A stretch of 6,598 bases of DNA from an uncultured Plesiomonas sp. GTDB lineage: Bacteria > Pseudomonadota > Gammaproteobacteria > Enterobacterales > CAMTGL01. The notes under the pieces were generated by a model. The model saw nothing but the letters and a program-made list of their open reading frames with translations, had not been told where the DNA came from and searched no databases. Positions 1 through 5,481 of this stretch are shown piece by piece. The position numbers were made by a program, and so were the translations under genes. The first letter of the stretch is position 1. Each line of letters opens with the position of its first letter. The stretch is from positions 1 to 6,598 of the forward strand of contig CAMTGL010000115.1 of NCBI GenBank assembly GCA_947071955.1. Reading direction: 5' to 3'.

Positions 1-577
1 ATGAGACAGGTAAAGTGTGTTTAACGGTGGCCTGTTCTGGTTTATCAAGCTGTAACTGCTTGAGTAAGATAGCTAAACCGGCAGCGCTGTCACCGAGTGT
101 TCCGGTGACATAAATCCAGTCACCGGCGCTTGCCCCACTGCGAGTCAGCGCTTTGCCATAAGGCACTTGCCCATGTACGGTAAGCGTCAAGCTCAGCGGG
201 CCTTTGGTGGTATCGCCACCCACCAATTGCAGGCTGTAATAATCGGCTAAGGCAAACATACTTTGGCTAAATGCAGCCAGCCATGCCTCTTGTACCGCGG
301 GAAGGGTTATCGCCAGTGAAAGCCAAGCTGGGGTTGCCCCCATTGCAGCCAAATCGCTGAGATTGACTGCCAGCGCTTTATGCCCCAAATCAGCAGGGTT
401 AATATCAGGCAGAAAATGCGTTCCGCAGACCAGCGTATCAGTACTGACCGCCAATTGCTGATTATCTGCCAGTGTCATCAGGGCGCAATCATCACCAATA
501 CTGAGTTGAACATCTTTGCGCGATGCTCGATCACGCGTGAAATAACGCGCAATCAGTTCAAATTCACCACAAGCCAT
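1..577 (-). CDS. thiL: Thiamine-monophosphate kinase ThiL (3' end cut by window edge)
   Basis: ThiL phosphorylates thiamine monophosphate with ATP to give thiamine diphosphate, the last step of cytoplasmic thiamine cofactor synthesis. The 192 complete residues visible are about 60% of the usual length of about 325. Key motifs are in place: IGDDCAL at residues 27-33, STDTLVCGTHF at 45-55, NLSDLAAMG at 72-80 and GGDTTKG at 120-126. These are the Asp-rich Mg-ATP and substrate-binding segments of the PurM/ThiL-type kinase fold. The ATG at 577 is chosen because the N-terminus MACGEFxLIARYF matches E. coli ThiL as I remember it. No convincing Shine-Dalgarno sequence precedes it; the bases upstream are AT-rich. 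ThiL normally follows nusB in one operon. Here an intrinsic terminator lies in the 60-base gap, so thiL may depend on read-through or on its own promoter. Confidence 0.96.
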   Translation of the reverse strand, partial: MACGEFELIARYFTRDRASRKDVQLSIGDDCALMTLADNQQLAVSTDTLVCGTHFLPDINPADLGHKALAVNLSDLAAMGATPAWLSLAITLPAVQEAWLAAFSQSMFALADYYSLQLVGGDTTKGPLSLTLTVHGQVPYGKALTRSGASAGDWIYVTGTLGDSAAGLAILLKQLQLDKPEQATVKHTLPVS

Positions 578-588
578 AATTAAATTAC

Positions 589-594
589 AGTATA
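589..594 (-). promoter_or_regulatory. Possible -10 box for thiL
   Basis: On the minus strand the hexamer reads TATACT, which matches four of six bases of the sigma-70 -10 consensus. It lies between the nusB terminator and the thiL start codon. No good -35 hexamer is found at 16-18 bases, because that region is the terminator stem. A start site from this box would leave only a very short leader before the ATG. It is listed only because thiL would otherwise depend on terminator read-through. Confidence 0.2.
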
Positions 595-603
595 TCGTTG
601 GAA

Positions 604-630
604 TAAAAAAAGGCCGGCAAAGCCGGCCTT
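604..630 (-). terminator. Strong intrinsic terminator after nusB
   Basis: Read on the minus strand, a perfect 9-bp stem AAGGCCGGC / GCCGGCCTT with a TTT loop runs directly into a T tract, giving about seven consecutive T residues. It begins 7 bases after the nusB stop codon. On the plus strand the hairpin is followed by CTCAGG with no T tract, so it is oriented to stop transcription coming from ribH-nusB. Confidence 0.88.
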
Positions 631-637
631 CTCAGGA

Positions 638-1060
638 TTATTTACGAACCCGTGGCGCTAGCTTATCCAGCACACCGTTGACAAACTTGTGGCTGTCTTC
701 AGCGCCGAACATCTTGGCCAACTCAATTGATTCGTTGATCACCACTTTGTATGGCACATCTTGACGCTTTGTCATCTCGTAAACAGACAAGCGCAAAATA
801 GCTTTTTCAATCGGGTCTAACTCATCAACTGGGCGGGAAACATGCGGAGCCATCACACGATCCAACTCTTCGTGATGCAGTGCCACACCGACCAATAGAT
901 CGCGGAAATAGGCAATATCCGTGCCTTTAACATCCTGATCCGTCAGGAACTGTAACTCTACATCGGCAACATCGTTCTTGGAAATCTGCCAGGAATAAAT
1001 GGCTTGTACAGCACATTGGCGAGCACGACGACGTTCAGCTGGTTTCATGGCGGGTTTCAC
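638..1060 (-). CDS. nusB: Transcription antitermination factor NusB
   Basis: NusB binds boxA RNA together with S10 (NusE) and joins the NusA/NusG antitermination complex on rRNA operons. It is a small, all-helical cytoplasmic protein. The 140 residues compare with about 139 in E. coli. The N-terminal Arg-rich segment ERRRARQCAVQAIYSWQ, which contacts boxA RNA in the family, is intact, as is the C-terminal VNGVLDKLAPRVRK. The start is a GTG at 1060: a GAGGGG Shine-Dalgarno lies 6 bases upstream of it, while the in-frame ATG at 1048 would be about 18 bases from that site. The N-terminus therefore reads MKPAMKPAERRR, with MKPA repeated; family members usually have it once. The gene follows ribH by 18 bases, so the two are almost certainly co-transcribed. 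A strong terminator follows. Confidence 0.96.
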   Translation of the reverse strand: MKPAMKPAERRRARQCAVQAIYSWQISKNDVADVELQFLTDQDVKGTDIAYFRDLLVGVALHHEELDRVMAPHVSRPVDELDPIEKAILRLSVYEMTKRQDVPYKVVINESIELAKMFGAEDSHKFVNGVLDKLAPRVRK

Positions 1061-1066
1061 GCTTTT

Positions 1067-1072
1067 CCCCTC
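1067..1072 (-). promoter_or_regulatory. nusB ribosome binding site that favours the GTG start
   Basis: The minus strand reads GAGGGG, 6 bases before the GTG at 1060 and about 18 bases before the alternative in-frame ATG at 1048. The spacing supports initiation at GTG, which includes the first copy of the duplicated MKPA in the protein. Confidence 0.6.
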
Positions 1073-1078
1073 AGGATT

Positions 1079-1543
1079 TTAAATTGCATTCAATACGTTA
1101 ACCATTTCCAGCGCAGTCAGAGCAGCTTCTGCACCCTTGTTACCGGCTTTCGTGCCGGCACGATCAATGGCTTGTTCAATGGTTTCTGTCGTCAGCACAC
1201 CGAAAGCAACCGGAATATCAGACTCCATCATGACCTGAGCTAAGCCTTTGCTACACTCACCAGCAACATATTCAAAATGTGCTGTGCCACCACGGATCAC
1301 GGTACCCAGTGCAATAATCGCATCGTAGTTACCACTTTTCGCCAAACGGCGGGCAACCAGTGGCAGTTCATATGCGCCCGGCGCACGAACTAGCGTGATG
1401 TTATCATCTGCAACCTGACCGATGCGTTTTAGTGCATCTACAGCACCATCTAACAGGCTTTCATTAATAAAACTGTTAAAACGTGCAATCACAATGGCTA
1501 CACGAGCATTGGGTGCAGCAACTAAGCCTTCAATTACCTTCAT
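1079..1543 (-). CDS. ribH: 6,7-dimethyl-8-ribityllumazine synthase (lumazine synthase)
   Basis: This enzyme (named RibE in E. coli nomenclature) condenses 5-amino-6-ribitylamino-uracil with 3,4-dihydroxy-2-butanone 4-phosphate to make the lumazine precursor of riboflavin. The 154 residues are full length for the family (about 156). Visible motifs are ARFN at residues 20-23, with the substrate-stacking Phe22; PGAYELP at 55-61; GTVIRGGTAHFEYV at 80-93, with the catalytic His89; FGVLTTET at 114-121; and RAGTKAGNKGAEAA from 128, the phosphate-binding region. Family members assemble as pentamers or 60-mer capsids. The ATG at 1543 has an AGGAAGGA ribosome binding site immediately upstream. The gene is followed 18 bases later by nusB. 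A 136-base gap containing a promoter candidate separates it from ribE, so ribH-nusB may form their own unit. Confidence 0.97.
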   Translation of the reverse strand: MKVIEGLVAAPNARVAIVIARFNSFINESLLDGAVDALKRIGQVADDNITLVRAPGAYELPLVARRLAKSGNYDAIIALGTVIRGGTAHFEYVAGECSKGLAQVMMESDIPVAFGVLTTETIEQAIDRAGTKAGNKGAEAALTALEMVNVLNAI

Positions 1544-1585
1544 GATCCTTCCTGTTGCTCATTCCGGCTGACGATAAGGCGCCGG

Positions 1586-1613
1586 ATTCTATCACAGTAT
1601 TAGCCAGTGTGCA
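1586..1613 (-). promoter_or_regulatory. Candidate sigma-70 promoter for ribH-nusB
   Basis: On the minus strand TGCACA (-35, four of six consensus bases) is followed after 16 bases by TAGAAT (-10, five of six). This predicts a start near 1579 and a leader of about 36 bases to the ribH ATG. An overlapping alternative is TTGAGC at 1620-1625 with TAATAC at 1597-1602, spaced 17. The gap after ribE shows no strong terminator, so read-through from ribE is also possible. Confidence 0.45.
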
Positions 1614-1679
1614 GAGCTTGCTCAACCACACTCGACAGATTCGCCCATTTTATAAACAAAATGAGCACAATAATGCCTG

Positions 1680-2354
1680 TTAGCGCAGAAAACCGCTGCG
1701 AGCCAGCAAGTCCATGCTAATTCCATTCGGCGCAGATGAGGAAGCGTTGCTGTTCGCTGCATTGTCACCGAGCATTAAGCGCTCAAGGTAACGGGCTAGC
1801 ATATCCACTTCCAGATTAATTTTACTGCCCGCCTGCCATGCATGCGTGGTGGTTTCTAATTGCGTATGAGGTACCAGCGTGATTTTAAAACGATCACCGT
1901 CAACTGCATTGACCGTTAAGCTGATGCCATCAAGTGTCACTGAGCCTTTTTGCACGATATAACGCGCCAGCGCAACGGGAACTTGCAGCCAAAACTCAAT
2001 GGCTCGCCCTACGGTTGCACGTGAAACAATCGTTGCAACACCATCAACATGCCCGCTAACAAGATGGCCACCTAAACGCGTATTGAGCGTTAACGCTTTC
2101 TCCAGATTAAGCGATTGCCCCGTTTGATAGTTCGCAAATGCGGTACGTTGCAGTGTTTCTAGCGATAAATCCGCTTGATAGCCGTTTTCCAGTAGACGGA
2201 CAACCGTCAAACAAACGCCGTTGGTGGCGATACTGTCACCTAAACGCACATCAGATAAATCTAGTTTACCACTGTTTACGGTGACGCTGATATCATCACC
2301 TTGAGGTGTCAGTGCAGCCAGTGTACCTACCGCTTCTACAATTCCTGTAAACAT
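1680..2354 (-). CDS. ribE: Riboflavin synthase, alpha chain
   Basis: Riboflavin synthase (RibC in E. coli nomenclature) dismutates two 6,7-dimethyl-8-ribityllumazine molecules into riboflavin and the pyrimidine precursor. The 224 residues show the family's two lumazine-binding beta-barrel repeats. Repeat 1 (about 1-95) starts MFTGIVE and contains the NGVCLTV loop at 45-51. Repeat 2 (about 96-195) starts at GGHLVSGHVDG, 95-105, and contains DGISLTVN at 142-149. An Asn/Ser/Ala-rich linker (about 198-210) leads to the tail MDLLARSGFLR. I associate this tail with the Vibrio/Aeromonas-type enzyme; E. coli RibC has a different C-terminus. The ATG at 2354 is chosen because MFTGIVE is the invariant N-terminus and an AGGT site lies 8 bases upstream. 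The reading frame stays open further upstream, but that part is not conserved. The gene follows ribD by 80 bases. Confidence 0.97.
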   Translation of the reverse strand: MFTGIVEAVGTLAALTPQGDDISVTVNSGKLDLSDVRLGDSIATNGVCLTVVRLLENGYQADLSLETLQRTAFANYQTGQSLNLEKALTLNTRLGGHLVSGHVDGVATIVSRATVGRAIEFWLQVPVALARYIVQKGSVTLDGISLTVNAVDGDRFKITLVPHTQLETTTHAWQAGSKINLEVDMLARYLERLMLGDNAANSNASSSAPNGISMDLLARSGFLR

Positions 2355-2369
2355 GCATATTACCTGTCT

Positions 2370-2390
2370 AAAAACAGCCCATATCTGGGC
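2370..2390 (-). terminator. Weak hairpin with T run between ribD and ribE (possible attenuator)
   Basis: On the minus strand GCCCA-GATA-TGGGC forms a 5-bp GC-rich stem with a tetraloop, followed by TGTTTTT. It lies 15 bases upstream of the ribE start. The stem is short and the T run is displaced by two bases, so termination would be partial at best. It could reduce ribE expression relative to ribD or be a chance hairpin. Confidence 0.3.
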
Positions 2391-2434
2391 ATGAGGTCTG
2401 CTACGAAATCCATTATGCAAAACCCAGTTTATTT

Positions 2435-3559
2435 TTAATAACGGGGTGTCAAAATCAAACGCAGATCATGCCCAACGGGTTGTACATCAGTGAATGTAAA
2501 ACGCGGGGCTTGTGCCAAACGGGTCAGACCCGGTAAATGACACAACCCTTTGGCTGCATCACCCAGCAACATCGGCGCGACATACACAACCAACTCATCA
2601 ACCAGTCCGGCTTCAAACAGCGCGCCGACTAAAGCAGGCCCAGCTTCCACCCAAACATGGTTAATCTGCTGACGCCCCAGTAAAAGCATTAAAGTAACCA
2701 GATCAACTCGACCTGTACTGTTGGCCGGAATTTTTAGTTGTTGCACGTTATCAGGCCACTCGGTTTCTGCCGTTATAGAGGTGCGGGCTAAACAGACCGA
2801 TCCATCGAGTGAAACTAACTGATGCTGCGGCGTCACCTGATTACGGCTATCCACCACCACACGCAGCGGTTGACGCAAATTTTCTACCGGATAGATCTGC
2901 TGTATTTTTGCATCAAGCTCTGACCAGCGCACATTCAGCGAAGGGTTATCAGCCAACACCGTACCGCTGCCGGTCAAAATAGCGCCCGCTTGCGCACGAA
3001 AATTTTGCACATCGCGCCGCGCTTCTAAGCCGGTAATCCACTGGCTTTCGCCAGATGCCATGGCGGTGCGACCATCAAGTGAGGCTGCCATTTTAACTTG
3101 AATATAGGGAAATCCGGTACGCATGCGTTTGAGGAAACCTTTATTCAAGGCTTCTGCTTCCGCCATCAGTACACCATGCTCAACTTGTATACCGGCTTGT
3201 TGCAGTTTATACAAACCACGGCCAGCAACTTCCGGATTTGGATCTTGCATCGCGGCCACAACACGTCGAACACCGGACTGAATCAGTGCATCTGCACAAG
3301 GCGGTGTTCGACCATAATGGCTACAAGGCTCAAGCGTCACATAGGCGGTTGCACCGCGCGCGCGCTCTTTAGCCATGCGCAGCGCATGCACTTCTGCATG
3401 CCCTTCTCCGGCGCGGTAGTGATACCCTTCGCCGACAATCTGGCCATCATTAACAATGACACAGCCCACATTCGGATTCGGTGCTGTTGTAAATCGCCCC
3501 TTTTTTGCCAGTTCAATGGCTCGGGCCATGTAGTGAAGATCGCGCGCTGAATCGTTCAT
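2435..3559 (-). CDS. ribD: Bifunctional diaminohydroxyphosphoribosylaminopyrimidine deaminase / 5-amino-6-(5-phosphoribosylamino)uracil reductase
   Basis: RibD carries out the second and third steps of riboflavin synthesis: zinc-dependent deamination of the pyrimidine made by GTP cyclohydrolase II, then NADPH-dependent reduction of its ribosyl side chain. The 374 residues compare with about 367 in E. coli. The N-terminal deaminase domain (1 to about 145) has the cytidine-deaminase-type zinc site: His54 and Glu56 in GHAEVH, and Cys79 and Cys88 in EPCSHYGRTPPC. The C-terminal reductase domain (about 150-370) starts PYIQVKMAASLDGR, contains SGESQWIT at 169-176, and includes WVEAGPALVGALFEAGLVDEL near the end. 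The ATG at 3559 fits the homologous N-terminus (DxxYYMARA in E. coli, DLHYMARA here), although its ribosome binding site is weak. The frame is open to 3709 but that extension looks unconserved. The gene follows proP after 219 bases, not nrdR directly as is common. Confidence 0.97.
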   Translation of the reverse strand: MNDSARDLHYMARAIELAKKGRFTTAPNPNVGCVIVNDGQIVGEGYHYRAGEGHAEVHALRMAKERARGATAYVTLEPCSHYGRTPPCADALIQSGVRRVVAAMQDPNPEVAGRGLYKLQQAGIQVEHGVLMAEAEALNKGFLKRMRTGFPYIQVKMAASLDGRTAMASGESQWITGLEARRDVQNFRAQAGAILTGSGTVLADNPSLNVRWSELDAKIQQIYPVENLRQPLRVVVDSRNQVTPQHQLVSLDGSVCLARTSITAETEWPDNVQQLKIPANSTGRVDLVTLMLLLGRQQINHVWVEAGPALVGALFEAGLVDELVVYVAPMLLGDAAKGLCHLPGLTRLAQAPRFTFTDVQPVGHDLRLILTPRY

Positions 3560-3669
3560 TGTGCAGGCTGTCTCTGAAATCTGTTGTGATATTTTACTGC
3601 AATATCGGCAGTTGTTTTCATTATTCTGAACATAAAGGAAAACACCCCCGTGGCAGTATACCTTTGCAT

Positions 3670-3736
3670 TGCCGTGGCCCGTATTGGCTATGCCTGTCGG
3701 TTTACACAAACCGCGAAGCCAATACGGGTCATGGCA
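3670..3736. repeat. 67-base nested inverted repeat between proP and ribD
   Basis: The arms at 3670-3689 and 3717-3736 pair over 20 positions. On the plus strand this is a continuous stem with two G-T (G-U) wobbles, at 3674/3732 and 3677/3729. On the minus strand the same two positions are A-C mismatches, leaving a perfect 12-bp core CCCGTATTGGCT / AGCCAATACGGG. Inside is a second perfect hairpin, CGGTTT at 3698-3703 and AAACCG at 3708-3713, with a 4-base loop. The connecting segments are asymmetric: 8 bases on the left and 3 on the right. No T run follows on either strand, so it is not a classical terminator. It begins 42 bases past the proP stop codon. It could stabilise the 3' end of the proP transcript, be a dispersed palindromic repeat, or encode a small structured RNA. 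I do not recognise it as a known family. Confidence 0.85.
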
Positions 3737-3778
3737 CTGAACACATGTTACTTGAACAGCGTGAAACGGTAATGCCTA

Positions 3779-5320
3779 TCAATCAATGGTCGGATGCTGG
3801 GCAACCAGACGCTGTTTTTGTGCGCCTAAATCAGCCAGTTGCTCATTAATTGCATCAATTTTTTGTTCGATAGTATCGTATTGCTCTTGCAGCAGCTCTT
3901 TGGCCTCTTTTTTATCTGATGCCGCGGGCGTTGCACCTTTCAGGGGTTTATTGGCGGTCTCTTTCATCAAAATACCAGTCACCAACCCGATCACAGCAAT
4001 CACCATCAGATAATATGCGGGCACATACAGGTTGTGCGTCATATCCACCAACCATGCCACTACGGTAGGCGTTAAACCGGCAATCAATACCGAGATATTA
4101 AACGCAATGGCCAGAGCACTGTAACGGATCTCGGTTGGAAACATGGCTGGCAGTGTCGATGCCATCACGCCGGTAAACGCATTCAGCAATACAGCTAAAA
4201 TCAGTAAGCCGATAAAAATCAGGGCAATTTGGTTGCTGTTGATCAGCATAAAACAGGGCACTGAGAGCAATAATAACCCGATGCTTCCGCCTAAAATAAA
4301 TGGCTTTCGACCAAACTTATCACTGAGCAGCCCAATAATCGGCTGTACAAACAACATGCCAATCATAATCGCAATAATAATCAGTATGCCATGATCTTCT
4401 GAATAGTGAAGATTATGTGAAAGATAACTCGGCATATAGGTGAGAAGCATGTAGTAAGTCACGTTCGTGGTAATCACGATACCGACACAGGTCAACAGAC
4501 TTTTCCAGTGCTTAGTCGCTATTTCACGAAACGGCACGCGTTTTGGCTCGGCCATCGCGCTGAGTGGTGAGCCATTTTGTGCGGCAACCAACTGTTGCTG
4601 AGCGTGTTGTTGCTCGAGCTTTTCAGTGTGCTGCTGGAATGCCGGCGTTTCATCCAGCGCATGGCGCAGGTATAGGCCAATTACGCCGAGCGGCAGGGCA
4701 AGGAAAAACGGCAAACGCCAGCCCCAATCAAGAAAGTTCTTCTCGCCCACACACGCTGAGATCAAAACAACGACACCGGCTCCGGCAACAAATCCGGCAA
4801 TAGAGCCAAAATCGAGCCAACTGCCCATGAAGCCGCGTTTTTTATCTGGCGAATACTCGGCAACAAAAATCGCTGCGCCAGAATACTCTCCGCCAACAGA
4901 GAAACCCTGCACTAATTTAGCCAGTAACAACAAAATCGGTGCCCAGATACCAATAGTGGCATAGGAAGGAATCAAGCCAATACAAAAGGTGCTGATTGAC
5001 ATGATGATGATCGTAACAGCCAGTACCTTTTGCCGGCCAAACTTATCACCCAATGCACCAAAAAATACGCCGCCCAACGGACGAACAAGGAAAGGAACAG
5101 AAAATGTCGCCAATGCGGCGATAACTTGCAGACCAGGCGCGGCACCCGGAAAAAAGACCTGACCGAGTGCATATGCAACAAAACCATACACCCCAAAGTC
5201 AAACCACTCCATTGCATTACCTAATGCAGCCGCAGTAATTGCCTTTTTTAATTTAGCATCATCGATTATCGTAATATCTTGAATTTGTAGCGGTTTTATA
5301 CGTTTTTTTCGTAATCTCAT
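3779..5320 (-). CDS. proP: Osmoregulated proline/glycine betaine:H+ symporter ProP
   Basis: ProP is a major facilitator superfamily inner-membrane symporter that imports proline, glycine betaine and related osmoprotectants with protons. In E. coli it is activated directly by high osmolality. The 513 residues resemble E. coli ProP (500) throughout as I remember it: TIIDDAKLKKAITAAALGNA at 17-36, EWFDFGVYGFVAYALG at 38-53, RPLGG at 80-84, and the MFS loop motif GDKFGRQK at 91-98. The sequence has the family's hydrophobic segments, consistent with 12 helices. The last ~44 residues, KKEAKELLQEQ through AQHPTID, form the predicted cytoplasmic coiled coil that tunes osmosensing. The central cytoplasmic loop after TPAFQQH is about 13 residues longer than in E. 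coli and Gln/Ala-rich. The ATG at 5320 is preferred: it has a GAGG site 10 bases upstream and matches the short basic N-terminus of homologs. An upstream in-frame TTG at 5347 looks unconserved. Confidence 0.95.
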   Translation of the reverse strand: MRLRKKRIKPLQIQDITIIDDAKLKKAITAAALGNAMEWFDFGVYGFVAYALGQVFFPGAAPGLQVIAALATFSVPFLVRPLGGVFFGALGDKFGRQKVLAVTIIIMSISTFCIGLIPSYATIGIWAPILLLLAKLVQGFSVGGEYSGAAIFVAEYSPDKKRGFMGSWLDFGSIAGFVAGAGVVVLISACVGEKNFLDWGWRLPFFLALPLGVIGLYLRHALDETPAFQQHTEKLEQQHAQQQLVAAQNGSPLSAMAEPKRVPFREIATKHWKSLLTCVGIVITTNVTYYMLLTYMPSYLSHNLHYSEDHGILIIIAIMIGMLFVQPIIGLLSDKFGRKPFILGGSIGLLLLSVPCFMLINSNQIALIFIGLLILAVLLNAFTGVMASTLPAMFPTEIRYSALAIAFNISVLIAGLTPTVVAWLVDMTHNLYVPAYYLMVIAVIGLVTGILMKETANKPLKGATPAASDKKEAKELLQEQYDTIEQKIDAINEQLADLGAQKQRLVAQHPTID

Positions 5321-5327
5321 TGAGATT
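5313..5327 (-). repeat. Small inverted repeat centred on the proP start codon
   Basis: The minus strand reads AATCTC-AAT-GAGATT, a 6-bp stem whose loop and first stem base contain the ATG of proP. In the mRNA this would place the start codon at the tip of a short AU-rich hairpin just downstream of the GAGG site. It is probably weakly stable and its role is unknown. It could modulate initiation or be coincidental. Confidence 0.45.
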
Positions 5328-5394
5328 TGACCTCTTTTACAGCACAAACTAATACTTAATTTGAGGGTTCTCTCCCTTTACGCTCAGGCGATAA

Positions 5395-5423
5395 AGAGTA
5401 CTGTATGAAGTCACATATATCAA
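5395..5423 (-). promoter_or_regulatory. Candidate proP promoter with a CRP-like half site
   Basis: On the minus strand TTGATA (-35, five of six consensus bases) is followed after 17 bases by TACTCT (-10, three of six). The spacer begins with TATGTGAC, which contains the TGTGA half site typical of CRP (5411-5415); the opposite half, ACAGT, matches poorly. In E. coli, proP is known to be controlled by CRP at one promoter and by Fis and RpoS at another, which makes the half site suggestive only. The predicted leader is about 70 bases. Confidence 0.35.
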
Positions 5424-5456
5424 ATTTGTTACCCGTTCATATAAAATAGCTGTCAT

Positions 5457-5480
5457 AAAAAAACCGCCTTCCGGCGGTCT
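5457..5480 (-). terminator. Strong intrinsic terminator after nrdR
   Basis: On the minus strand ACCGCC-GGAA-GGCGGT is followed by six further T residues, directly after the nrdR stop codon. Flanking A residues before the stem can pair with the T tract. On the plus strand the hairpin is followed by CTTTTAA, so weak termination in the other direction is conceivable. It separates nrdR from proP and makes proP dependent on its own promoter. Confidence 0.88.
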
Positions 5481-5481
5481 T

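Noticed and set aside
1563..1586. Hairpin TCCGGC/GCCGGA upstream of ribH as a leader regulator
   Set aside because: It is only six pairs with a 12-base loop and overlaps the predicted -10 box. The left half would not be in the transcript from that promoter.
3098..3550. Plus-strand reading frame of 150 codons inside ribD
   Set aside because: It is a shadow of a highly conserved minus-strand gene and has no recognisable product.
3588..3606. AT-rich inverted repeat GATATT/AATATC in the ribD leader as operator or terminator
   Set aside because: It is short, AT-only apart from its ends, with no T run. Such repeats are expected by chance in AT-rich gaps.
3560..3709. N-terminal extension of RibD by 50 residues
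   Set aside because: The frame is open, but the extension does not resemble any RibD N-terminus I know, and MNDSARDLHYMARA at 3559 matches the family start.
3670..3736. Integron attC site
   Set aside because: The hairpin size fits, but the ends do not carry the RYYYAAC and GTTRRRY core sites and there is no integrase or cassette gene nearby.
3560..3778. FMN riboswitch (RFN element) upstream of ribD
   Set aside because: The characteristic conserved segments, such as AGGGTGAAATTCCC and its partner helices, are absent. The structure present is a simple nested inverted repeat.
4972..5217. Second minus-strand reading frame inside proP
   Set aside because: It is an out-of-frame overlap with the conserved ProP membrane segments. 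The hydrophobic appearance comes from the T-rich codons of the real gene.
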